Of a DNA stretch of 64,000 nucleotides, positions 25,603 to 32,126 are shown one piece after another. A model generated the notes under the pieces. The model made no database searches. It was given only the letters and a program-made list of their open reading frames with translations, and was not told the DNA's origin. Numbering within the stretch: the first letter of the stretch is position 1; every line of letters begins with the position of its first letter. The position numbers and the translations under genes are program-made. Source of the stretch: Rufibacter hautae (GTDB taxonomy: Bacteria; Bacteroidota; Bacteroidia; Cytophagales; Hymenobacteraceae); contig NZ_VKKY01000001.1 in the NCBI RefSeq assembly GCF_008271695.1, positions 558,001 to 622,000 of the forward strand, written 5' to 3'.

Positions 25603-26598
25603 ATGTTTCACCAACCCTTGCTCCGCTACGCCGGGGTAGCCCTCCTGAGCACGTTCCTTTTAGGCTCGTGTACCACCACCAAGAAATACAACGCCGTGCT
25701 GGCCCAGAAAGTAAAGCTGGAGCGCGAAAAAGCCGATTGCCAGAGTGCCCTCTCCAAATCAAAGAAGGAAAGCGCTGACCTCTCCAAGCAGGTAGCCGAC
25801 CTTACCGAGTACCGCTCCCAACTGGCCGCCGACACCACCCTATTGGGCAGCACCCTCAGAAAAACCCAAAGCCTCTACGCCGACCTGAGCAGCACCTATG
25901 ACAAGCTCATCAAAAACCATGACCGCCTCATGGCCAACAGCGCACTGGAGTCTAGTAAACTCTCTAAAGACTTGTCGCGCCGCGATGAGGAACTGAACAA
26001 ACTGAACGAGACCCTCAGCAAGAACCGCTCGCAGCTGGACCAGCTGAGCAAAGACCTCAAAACCCGCGAAGACCGCCTCAATGAACTGGAGCGCATCCTG
26101 GCAGAGAAAGACAAAGCGGTGAACGCCCTGCGCACCAAGGTAAGCAACGCCCTCCTGGGCTTTAACAGCAAAGACTTGTCGGTGAACGTGCGCAACGGCA
26201 AAGTGTACGTGTCGCTTTCTGAGCAACTGCTGTTCAAATCTGGGAGTACCAAAGTAGACGTGAAAGGACAAGATGCCCTGCGTAAACTGGCCACCGCCCT
26301 CAAAGACCAGCAAGACGTGAACGTGGTGGTAGAAGGCCACACCGATGACGTGCCTGTGTCACGAGGCACCGCCGGCATGCAGGACAACTGGGACCTGAGC
26401 GTGCTGCGCGCCACCGAGATCACCCGCATCCTGACCAACGCCGGTCTGGCCGGAACCAAGATCACGCCCTCGGGCCGCGCCGAGAACGTGCCTCTGGATG
26501 TAGCCAAAACCGCCGATGCCCGCCAGAAAAACCGCCGTACCGAGATCATCCTCACGCCTAAGTTAGACGAGCTCTTCCAGATATTGGAGGCGAACTAG
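25603..26598 (+). CDS. OmpA-family lipoprotein with extended coiled coil, copy 2
   Basis: A 331-residue paralogue of the preceding gene. The signal is GVALLSTFLLGSC (lipobox GSC) followed by TTTKKYNA, like ISTKKYKE in copy 1. The coiled coil is about twice as long (about 30-180; LSKDLSRRDEELNKLNETLS). The OmpA domain carries QLLFKSGSTKVDVKGQ, VVVEGHTDDVPVS, NWDLSVLRATEITRIL and ARQKNRRTEIILTP. It probably spans a longer distance to the peptidoglycan. Codon use matches the neighbours. Confidence 0.9.
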   Translation: MFHQPLLRYAGVALLSTFLLGSCTTTKKYNAVLAQKVKLEREKADCQSALSKSKKESADLSKQVADLTEYRSQLAADTTLLGSTLRKTQSLYADLSSTYDKLIKNHDRLMANSALESSKLSKDLSRRDEELNKLNETLSKNRSQLDQLSKDLKTREDRLNELERILAEKDKAVNALRTKVSNALLGFNSKDLSVNVRNGKVYVSLSEQLLFKSGSTKVDVKGQDALRKLATALKDQQDVNVVVEGHTDDVPVSRGTAGMQDNWDLSVLRATEITRILTNAGLAGTKITPSGRAENVPLDVAKTADARQKNRRTEIILTPKLDELFQILEAN

Positions 26599-26635
26599 TT
26601 TCATCCTACCGTAAAGGACTCATCTTCTGCTAAGT

Positions 26636-26705
26636 TCCTTTTTAGGGGTATTTTCATGAAAACAGAGCAAAAACGCCGGCTACTTAAGCCGGCGTTTTTG
26701 CTCTG
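26636..26705 (+). terminator. Palindrome half-copy fused to strong terminator
   Basis: CCTTTTTAGGGGTATTTTCATGAAAACAGAGC keeps the family's left half and core (26637-26668). A 19-bp perfect stem (26663-26681 / 26687-26705, loop ACTTA) overlaps it and includes GTTTTTG. It terminates OmpA copy 2. Confidence 0.85.
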
Positions 26706-26785
26706 CACAGGATGGGAAGACTAGTAGTAAATGACACTTTCATGTCCTTCTAAAGCGCGTTTCTTAGGGCCTTTCCTGCAGGCGC

Positions 26786-26816
26786 TTTTACAAATACATA
26801 AAAGAGGTTACCTTTA
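26786..26816 (+). promoter_or_regulatory. Possible promoter of the MaoC gene
   Basis: TTTT (26786-26789) and TACCTTTA (26809-26816) are separated by 19 nt, close to the Bacteroidota TTTG / TANNTTTG pattern with one mismatch in each box. It lies 40 nt before the ATG. Confidence 0.4.
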
Positions 26817-26856
26817 GCCCTTCATCCCCGCAAATTCCAGTAAGAAAAGAGATTCC

Positions 26857-27321
26857 ATGAGCAAGATTACCATCCGCAGTTTCCAGGACTTGCAACAGTA
26901 CGAAGGAACGGAAATAGGTGTGTCTGATTACCACACCATTACCCAGGAGCAGATCAATCTCTTCGCCGACGCCACGTTAGACCACCAATGGATTCACCTG
27001 GATGCTGAGCGGGCGAAGACCGAATCGCCGTTCAAAAGCACCATTGCGCACGGCTACCTGACGGTGTCGCTGCTGCCTTACCTGTGGGGCCAGATCATCT
27101 CCATTGAGAACCTCAAGATGCAGGTGAACTATGAGATTGAAAGCCTGCGCTTTAACCAAGCCGTGGCCGTAGACAGCGCCCTGCGCCTGCGCGTGAAACT
27201 GCTCTCCACCAAAGACCTCAGGGGCGTCATCAAAGCCCGCCTGGAAGTAACCATGGAGATTGAAGGCAGCAAAAAACCGGCTTTCAACGGGATCATCACC
27301 TTCCTGTACCATTTCAATTAA
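26857..27321 (+). CDS. MaoC-like (R)-specific enoyl-CoA hydratase
   Basis: A 154-residue hot-dog-fold dehydratase that would hydrate trans-2-enoyl-CoA to (R)-3-hydroxyacyl-CoA. The catalytic dyad motif is FADATLDHQWIHLDAERA with D42 and H47, as in MaoC and PhaJ-like enzymes. SPFKSTIAHGYLTVSLLP is the conserved strand carrying the family's G-Y/F-L-T/S. MQVNYEIESLRF forms the acyl pocket. A terminator follows at once, so it is probably monocistronic. The pathway (fatty-acid oxidation or PHA precursor supply) cannot be fixed from context. Confidence 0.88.
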   Translation: MSKITIRSFQDLQQYEGTEIGVSDYHTITQEQINLFADATLDHQWIHLDAERAKTESPFKSTIAHGYLTVSLLPYLWGQIISIENLKMQVNYEIESLRFNQAVAVDSALRLRVKLLSTKDLRGVIKARLEVTMEIEGSKKPAFNGIITFLYHFN

Positions 27322-27355
27322 GCAATCCCCTTTTACAGGCAAGCTCAAATAGCAC

Positions 27356-27389
27356 ATAGTGCGTAGCGGTGGTTACGCACTATTTTTTT
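27356..27389 (+). terminator. Intrinsic terminator of MaoC gene
   Basis: A perfect 10-bp stem ATAGTGCGTA / TACGCACTAT (27356-27365 / 27374-27383) is followed by a run of seven T. Confidence 0.92.
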
Positions 27390-27474
27390 GCGCATTACTG
27401 TTTCATTAGAAGGCAACCTTGCCCGTTTCGTCGTCCTTTGTGCTGGCAGCTGGTTAAATAAAATCGGCAATTAC

Positions 27475-27505
27475 TTGCCAGTATTAATTTGTAAGTATAG
27501 ATTTG
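27475..27505 (+). promoter_or_regulatory. Bacteroidota-type promoter
   Basis: TTG (27475-27477), 20 nt, then TAGATTTG (27498-27505), a full match to TANNTTTG. The spacing is identical to that of the tRNA-Arg promoter in this window. Transcription would start near 27512. Confidence 0.7.
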
Positions 27506-27560
27506 CGCTCCTATTCATCCTCTTTTAAGTACAACCCTTAAAGCTACAGGAGGAAAAACC

Positions 27561-27605
27561 ATGCTAGAAGCACGCCACATATCGCCCCTCCAGCTCACTG
27601 CTTAG
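27561..27605 (+). CDS. Candidate 14-residue leader peptide
   Basis: ATG...TAG encodes MLEARHISPLQLTA. It is preceded by AGGAGG (27548-27553) with a 7-nt spacer, an ideal Shine-Dalgarno sequence that is unusual in this phylum. It begins about 50 nt after the predicted transcription start and about 520 nt before rtcB. No homologue is known to me. It could be a regulatory leader ORF or chance. Confidence 0.35.
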   Translation: MLEARHISPLQLTA

Positions 27606-28022
27606 TAAGAGCAAAGCAGCCCTTTTATACCTATAAACTTCCAGATCTTCTCTGTTAGGTTCATAGCCTTAGGCCCTTTGCTGTCTGCTTTCCCGGCTAC
27701 AAACTGTTATTGACTTAGATTTCTTGAAAGACGGGATTACTGTGTCCTTTCCTTGAGAAAAAGATTAATTCGTCAAGCGTTCTGCCCGGGTTGCGATTTC
27801 TACTTTACGCATCCTTAGAGCTGTTATTTCTCCTGATCTCTGCTACTGGCAAAGTTCTGGCTATCGCACTTTTATGCTTTGGCTACACACGTCTTTGAGG
27901 TGCCTGCCGGTGCTGTCATCAGGAGTTTGGTCTTGTACATGCTCCTTACCAAGGATCTGTATTTACTTACTATTTCATCCTATAACCTACTACCGCTATG
28001 TTGGTCATTTCTCAAATATCGA

Positions 28023-28063
28023 CAGACCTGATTTCAGAAATCGGTCTGTTTTCTCTAAAACAG
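28023..28063 (+). promoter_or_regulatory. Two overlapping hairpins before rtcB (possible attenuator)
   Basis: Hairpin 1 pairs CAGACC-GATTT with AAATC-GGTCTG (28023-28034 / 28038-28048) and is followed by TTTTCTCT, like an intrinsic terminator. Hairpin 2 pairs CTGTTTT with AAAACAG (28046-28052 / 28057-28063) and shares the CTG of hairpin 1, so the two are mutually exclusive. The ATG of rtcB is 62 nt downstream. Confidence 0.45.
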
Positions 28064-28125
28064 CCGCGAAACGCAAGGGCTGTACTTTCAATAGATACAG
28101 ATAAAAGAAGAATCAAACATCGCCT

Positions 28126-29532
28126 ATGGGCAAATATTCCATCAAGTCGAAGGACTTAAGTAAAATCGGGTACCGCGATGATGTGGCAAGAGGACTGGCT
28201 ATGAACCTGGCCACTCGTCATTTCAAGCATACCCCCAAAGAAGAAGTACTACAGGTGCTGCAGGAGATGCTGCTGCAGCCCGAGGCCTACCTGGAGCATT
28301 CGTTCTTGGCCCCGCTGGCCTTGAAACTGGCTCCGCGGCAGAAAGAGAAAGCCTTTACAGCACACACGCTACTGCCCACCGCCGGACCTGTGAAAATCTA
28401 CGGGAGCCAGGGCATTGAAAACTCGGCCAGAAAGCAAATGGAACTGGCCATGCGCTTACCCGTGGCGGTACAGGGCGCCCTCATGCCCGATGCGCACGCC
28501 GGGTTCGGGCTGCCTATTGGCGGGGTACTGGCCGTGGAGAATGCGGTGCTGCCGTATGCGGTGGGGCTCGACATTGGCTGCCGCATGGCACTTTCTATCT
28601 TCGAACTGCCAGAGAAGTACCTTCAGACCAACACCTATCAGTTGAAACAAGCCCTGAAGGAATTCACCCACTTCGGGATCACCGGCGGGCTGGAGTTCGC
28701 CCAGGAACATGAGGTGCTGGACCGAAAGGAATTCCAGCAAACCGAGCTGCTCCGGAAACTGCACGGCAAAGCAGTGAAACAGTTGGGCTCCTCCGGTGGG
28801 GGCAATCACTTTGTGGAGTTCGGGCTTATGGAGATGGCTCCCCACAACAGCCTGGACTTACCGGCGCAGACCTACGTGGCGCTACTGTCGCATTCCGGTT
28901 CCCGGGGCTTTGGCGCCGCCGTGGCCAAGCATTACACCAACCTGGCCATGGAGACCTGCAAACTTCCCCGCGAGGCGCAGCAACTGGCCTGGCTCTCGCT
29001 GGACAGCGAGGCCGGCCAGGAGTACTGGCTCAGCATGAACCTGGCCGGCGATTACGCCCGCGCCTGCCATGACCGCATCCACCTGAACCTGGCCAAAGCG
29101 CTGGGCGAGAAACCGCTGGTACGGGTAGAGAACCACCACAACTTCGCTTGGGAAGACACGCTCCCCGACGGCCGCAAGGTAATCATCCACCGCAAGGGAG
29201 CCACGCCGGCCCATGCGGGCGAGTTGGGCATCATCCCCGGCAGCATGACCACGGCGGGCTACTTGGTAAGCGGCAAGGGCTGCGCCGAGGCGCTGTATTC
29301 CTCATCGCACGGCGCGGGCCGCAGATTATCCAGGGGCCGCGCCAAGGAGAGCTTTACCGTGTCGGCCATGAAGAAGGAAGTGACGAATGCGGGGGTCACG
29401 CGCATCGGCGGCAGCCCCGAGGAATTCCCGCTGGCTTACAAAGACATTGAGGCTGTGATGCAGGCGCAGACGCAGTTGGTAGACATTCAGGGCAGGTTTT
29501 TGCCCAAGGTGGTACGCATGAACAAAGAATAG
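28126..29532 (+). CDS. rtcB: RtcB-type RNA ligase
   Basis: A Mn- and GTP-dependent ligase that joins RNA 2',3'-cyclic phosphate or 3'-phosphate ends to 5'-OH ends. All hallmark motifs are present: MPDAHAGFG (D122, H124), GLDIGCRM (C152, metal), GSSGGGNHF (N227, H228), LLSHSGSRG (H256), ENHHN (335-339), HRKGATPA, IIPGSMTTAGY and SSSHGAGR with the guanylylated His at H395. The length of 468 fits the RtcB family. A release-factor gene (prfH) starts 3 nt after the stop, the known RtcB-PrfH arrangement tied to repair of cleaved ribosomal RNA. No archease gene is seen. Confidence 0.95.
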   Translation: MGKYSIKSKDLSKIGYRDDVARGLAMNLATRHFKHTPKEEVLQVLQEMLLQPEAYLEHSFLAPLALKLAPRQKEKAFTAHTLLPTAGPVKIYGSQGIENSARKQMELAMRLPVAVQGALMPDAHAGFGLPIGGVLAVENAVLPYAVGLDIGCRMALSIFELPEKYLQTNTYQLKQALKEFTHFGITGGLEFAQEHEVLDRKEFQQTELLRKLHGKAVKQLGSSGGGNHFVEFGLMEMAPHNSLDLPAQTYVALLSHSGSRGFGAAVAKHYTNLAMETCKLPREAQQLAWLSLDSEAGQEYWLSMNLAGDYARACHDRIHLNLAKALGEKPLVRVENHHNFAWEDTLPDGRKVIIHRKGATPAHAGELGIIPGSMTTAGYLVSGKGCAEALYSSSHGAGRRLSRGRAKESFTVSAMKKEVTNAGVTRIGGSPEEFPLAYKDIEAVMQAQTQLVDIQGRFLPKVVRMNKE

Positions 29533-29535
29533 CCC

Positions 29536-30156
29536 ATGAAAAAGATGGAAACGATCATGCAAATCACCGCGGGCCGAGGGCCTGAAGAATGCTGGCGGGT
29601 GGTGGCCCGAGTGCAGGAGATCCTGTTCAAGGAGGCCCGCGCGCGAGGGCTGCAGGTGCAGGTGCTGGAATCGGTGGCGGGCCACCTGCCCAATACGCTG
29701 CTGTCTTCCCTTATACTGGTGAAAGGCCAAGGCACAGCCGAGTTTCTGGAGCAGTGGCAGGGAACGGTACAGTGGATAGCACCCAGCCCATTTAGGAAGT
29801 ACCACAAGCGCAAGAACTGGTTTGTTGGCCTTCAGGCCATTGACAACACCCAAGCAATCACCTGGCAAGAGCAGGATGTGGTGTATGAAAGCATGCGCGC
29901 CTCCGGTCCGGGTGGTCAGCACGTGAACAAGACCGAGTCTGCGGTGCGGGCCAGACACCTGCCGTCGAGCCTTACGGTGGTGGCTTCTGAAAGGCGTTCG
30001 CAGCACCAGAACAAATCCGAGGCCCGCGAGCGCCTGCAGGAAAAGCTCCGGGTCTGGCATCTGCAGCAAGCGGCTCAGCTAGTGCGCGACCAATGGGAAC
30101 AACACCATTCCCTGGAAAGAGGAAACGCCGTCAGGACCTTTACCGATAGGCTGTAA
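29536..30156 (+). CDS. prfH: Peptide chain release factor H
   Basis: A 206-residue class-I release-factor homologue without the long N-terminal and stop-codon-reading domains of RF1/RF2. The catalytic GGQ loop is SGPGGQHVNKTESAVRARH (GGQ at 126-128). The basic C-terminal helix ERRSQHQNKSEARERLQEKL follows, as in PrfH and ArfB-like factors. In E. coli work the PrfH partner of RtcB2 releases peptides from ribosomes whose decoding-centre RNA has been cut, allowing the ligase to reseal it. The 3-nt gap and shared terminator show a two-gene operon. Confidence 0.93.
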   Translation: MKKMETIMQITAGRGPEECWRVVARVQEILFKEARARGLQVQVLESVAGHLPNTLLSSLILVKGQGTAEFLEQWQGTVQWIAPSPFRKYHKRKNWFVGLQAIDNTQAITWQEQDVVYESMRASGPGGQHVNKTESAVRARHLPSSLTVVASERRSQHQNKSEARERLQEKLRVWHLQQAAQLVRDQWEQHHSLERGNAVRTFTDRL

Positions 30157-30160
30157 CAAC

Positions 30161-30205
30161 ATTGCCGGCAGAGCGAGCCTGTGGTCTCCTTTGCCGGCAA
30201 TTTTT
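30161..30205 (+). terminator. Terminator of rtcB-prfH operon
   Basis: Perfect 10-bp arms ATTGCCGGCA (30161-30170) and TGCCGGCAAT (30192-30201) have a 21-nt loop and are followed by TTTTCTTC. They begin 5 nt after the prfH stop. Confidence 0.75.
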
Positions 30206-30270
30206 CTTCAAAAGGCAGTCATCTGTCTCTTCTATTTTGTATTTTCCCACCTCTACTAAACCTAACCCAA

Positions 30271-30765
30271 ATGAAAAAACTTCTTCTCCTGTTGGTGCTA
30301 AGCTTTAGCACTCTGTCTGTGTTTGCCCAGGAAGTGCCCAACTATTCCGCTGTCTCGCTGGCAGCCAAAGAGGATTACGCCAAAGCCGAAGGCACCGTCC
30401 TGAAAGCAGCCGACTACCTCATTTCTACGCCTTTTGACAAAAAGAACCCAGACCGGCTCCGGGCCATGCAGTTTATCTTGAAGTGGATGGAAGGCACCCC
30501 AGATTTCACCTTCCAAATTGACGAAACGCCGGTCAAAATCTCTGACGGCAACTCTGATTTGCTGGGATTATACCTGGCCTGTGCCACCAAGTACTGCATT
30601 GAGAACCGCAGCATGGCCAAAGACGCCAAAGCCGTAAAGTTGAATACGCTCAAAACTCTGGTGACCTACAGCACTAACCCCACCTATAAGGTAAAGCAAA
30701 CCGGTGAGCTGAAGAAAGTCATCAAGGCTTCTGAAAAAGGCGAACTGGAGCAATACGTAGGCTAA
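30271..30765 (+). CDS. Hypothetical exported protein
   Basis: A 164-residue protein with a clean signal peptide (KKLLLLLVLSFSTLSVFAQ, cleavage after FAQ). The mature part is mostly helical in character (YSAVSLAAKEDYAKAEGTVL, then DRLRAMQFILKWMEGTPDFT) with an alternating Lys/Glu pattern. It ends in a basic helix. I do not recognise the family; short secreted proteins of this kind are common in Bacteroidota. The ATG at 30271 starts the signal peptide; an upstream in-frame GTG lies inside the previous operon's terminator and is rejected. Confidence 0.65.
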   Translation: MKKLLLLLVLSFSTLSVFAQEVPNYSAVSLAAKEDYAKAEGTVLKAADYLISTPFDKKNPDRLRAMQFILKWMEGTPDFTFQIDETPVKISDGNSDLLGLYLACATKYCIENRSMAKDAKAVKLNTLKTLVTYSTNPTYKVKQTGELKKVIKASEKGELEQYVG

Positions 30766-30788
30766 TCCTGCCCAGACATTTAAGTGCC

Positions 30789-30836
30789 AAATCCGTTTTA
30801 GGGTCGTTTTCCAGGAAATGACCCTAAAACGGATTT
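30789..30836. repeat. Intergenic palindrome with perfect 16-bp arms
   Basis: AAATCCGTTTTAGGGT (30789-30804) and ACCCTAAAACGGATTT (30821-30836) enclose TTTTCCAGGAAA. It lies 23 nt after the preceding stop and is among the best copies of the family. Confidence 0.88.
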
Positions 30837-30936
30837 CCTTTTTCAGGCCCCAACAAACCGTTTTATATGCACATGCTGCCCTCAAACTCGTAAGCACTGG
30901 GAAAAGAAACAAACCTTGCCAATTGTAAAGAAACCT

Positions 30937-32004
30937 ATGAGCACCCTCTTCACGCCCCTGCAGATAAAAAGCGTTCAACTCAAAAACCGCATTGTGGTCT
31001 CGCCCATGTGCCAGTACTCCAGCCAGGACGGCTTTGCCAATGACTGGCATTTGGTGCACCTGGGCAGCCGCGCCGTGGGCGGCGCCGGCCTGATCATTCT
31101 GGAAGCCACGGGCGTCTCGCCGGAAGCCCGCATCACCCCAGACGACCTGGGTATCTGGAAAGACGAGCACGTGCCGGGGCTCCAGCGGATTGTCTCTTTC
31201 CTGGAGGCAAACGGCTCGGTGGCCGGCATCCAGTTGGCGCACGCCGGCAGAAAAGCCAGCCACCGCTCGCCCTGGAAAGGCGGCTCTGCGCTGCACCCCG
31301 GCGAGGAAGGTGCCTGGACCACCGTGGCGCCCAGTGCCATCCCGTTCCAGGAAGGCGGCATCACCCCCGAGGCAATGGACCAACAAGGCATCCAGAAAGT
31401 GATAACAGACTTCAGAAACGCAGCGGCGCGGGCGCTGGAAGCGGGTTTCAAGGTGGTGGAGATCCACGGGGCGCATGGGTACCTTTTGCACCAGTTCTTC
31501 TCCCCGTTGAGCAACCACCGCACCGATGACTACGGCGGGTCTTTTGAGAACCGCATCCGGCTGTTGCTGGAAGTGGTAGCCAGCGTGCAGGAAGTCTGGC
31601 CGGCAGACTATCCCCTGTTTGTCCGCATTTCCGCCACCGATTGGGTAGAGGATGGCTGGAACGAAGAAGATTCTGTAAAACTGGCCCAAATTCTCAAAGA
31701 CAAAGGAGTAGACCTGATTGACACCTCCACCGGTGGCAACGTGCCTAAAGTGCGCATCCCGGTAGGGCCAGGTTACCAGGTGAAGTTCTCGGAGAAAATC
31801 AGGAAGGAGGCCGGCATCATGACGGGCGCGGTGGGCATGATCACCACCCCGCAGGAAGCGGAAGACATTGTGGCCAGCGGTCAGGCCGATGTGGTGCTGC
31901 TGGCGCGCCAGTTGCTCAGAGATCCCTATTTCCCGCTCAGGGCCGCTAAGCAATTGGGCGTGGACCTGGAATGGCCAGTGCAATACCAAAGAGCCAGAGA
32001 CTAA
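30937..32004 (+). CDS. Old Yellow Enzyme family flavin oxidoreductase (YqjM-like)
   Basis: An FMN-dependent ene-reductase of about 355 residues that reduces activated C=C bonds of enones with NADPH. The thermophilic-like/YqjM signature SPMCQYSSQDG has the redox-tuning Cys at residue 25 from the chosen start, matching YqjM (Cys26). QLAHAGRKASH and EIHGAHGYLLHQFFSPLSN carry substrate-binding and FMN-binding residues. RTDDYGGSFENRIRLLLEV and the C-terminal GQADVVLLARQLLRDPY complete the TIM barrel. The ATG at 30937 is preferred to an upstream TTG at 30916. The physiological substrate is unknown. Confidence 0.9.
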   Translation: MSTLFTPLQIKSVQLKNRIVVSPMCQYSSQDGFANDWHLVHLGSRAVGGAGLIILEATGVSPEARITPDDLGIWKDEHVPGLQRIVSFLEANGSVAGIQLAHAGRKASHRSPWKGGSALHPGEEGAWTTVAPSAIPFQEGGITPEAMDQQGIQKVITDFRNAAARALEAGFKVVEIHGAHGYLLHQFFSPLSNHRTDDYGGSFENRIRLLLEVVASVQEVWPADYPLFVRISATDWVEDGWNEEDSVKLAQILKDKGVDLIDTSTGGNVPKVRIPVGPGYQVKFSEKIRKEAGIMTGAVGMITTPQEAEDIVASGQADVVLLARQLLRDPYFPLRAAKQLGVDLEWPVQYQRARD

Positions 32005-32041
32005 TCATCGGCACAAAGGCTTCGCCTTTTATTCCAAAAAG

Positions 32042-32101
32042 AATCGCCCCTTCGTTTCAGGCCTGTTTTATAGAAAACAGGCCTGAAACGAAGGGGCGAT
32101 T
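32042..32101. repeat. Intergenic palindrome with perfect 28-bp stem, bidirectional terminator
   Basis: Arms 32042-32069 and 32074-32101 are exactly complementary with loop ATAG. The inner part is GTTTCAGGCCTGTTTT / AAAACAGGCCTGAAAC. It lies between genes converging at 32004 and 32127 and probably terminates both. Confidence 0.92.
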
Positions 32102-32126
32102 GCCTAAGGGGAAATCTGAGATCAGT

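Larger units (their letters stand above)
27390..28125 (+). other. Long untranslated region ahead of rtcB-prfH
   Basis: This 736-nt stretch has no conventional gene. It holds a well-matched promoter (27475-27505), a 14-codon ORF with an ideal Shine-Dalgarno sequence (27561-27605), local pairing such as AGCAAAG (27610-27616) with CTTTGCT (27675-27681), and two overlapping hairpins just before rtcB (28023-28063). It could be a 5' leader of about 0.6 kb for rtcB, or contain a separate small RNA. No RNase P, tmRNA or riboswitch signature is visible. Confidence 0.45.

Noticed and set aside
27390-28125. Known housekeeping RNA (RNase P RNA, tmRNA, SRP RNA) or standard riboswitch in the long gap before rtcB
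   Set aside because: None of their diagnostic cores is present. Only local hairpins and a mini-ORF can be supported.
30181-30270. Upstream GTG start for the small exported protein
   Set aside because: It would start inside the rtcB-prfH terminator and place 30 residues before a perfect signal peptide.
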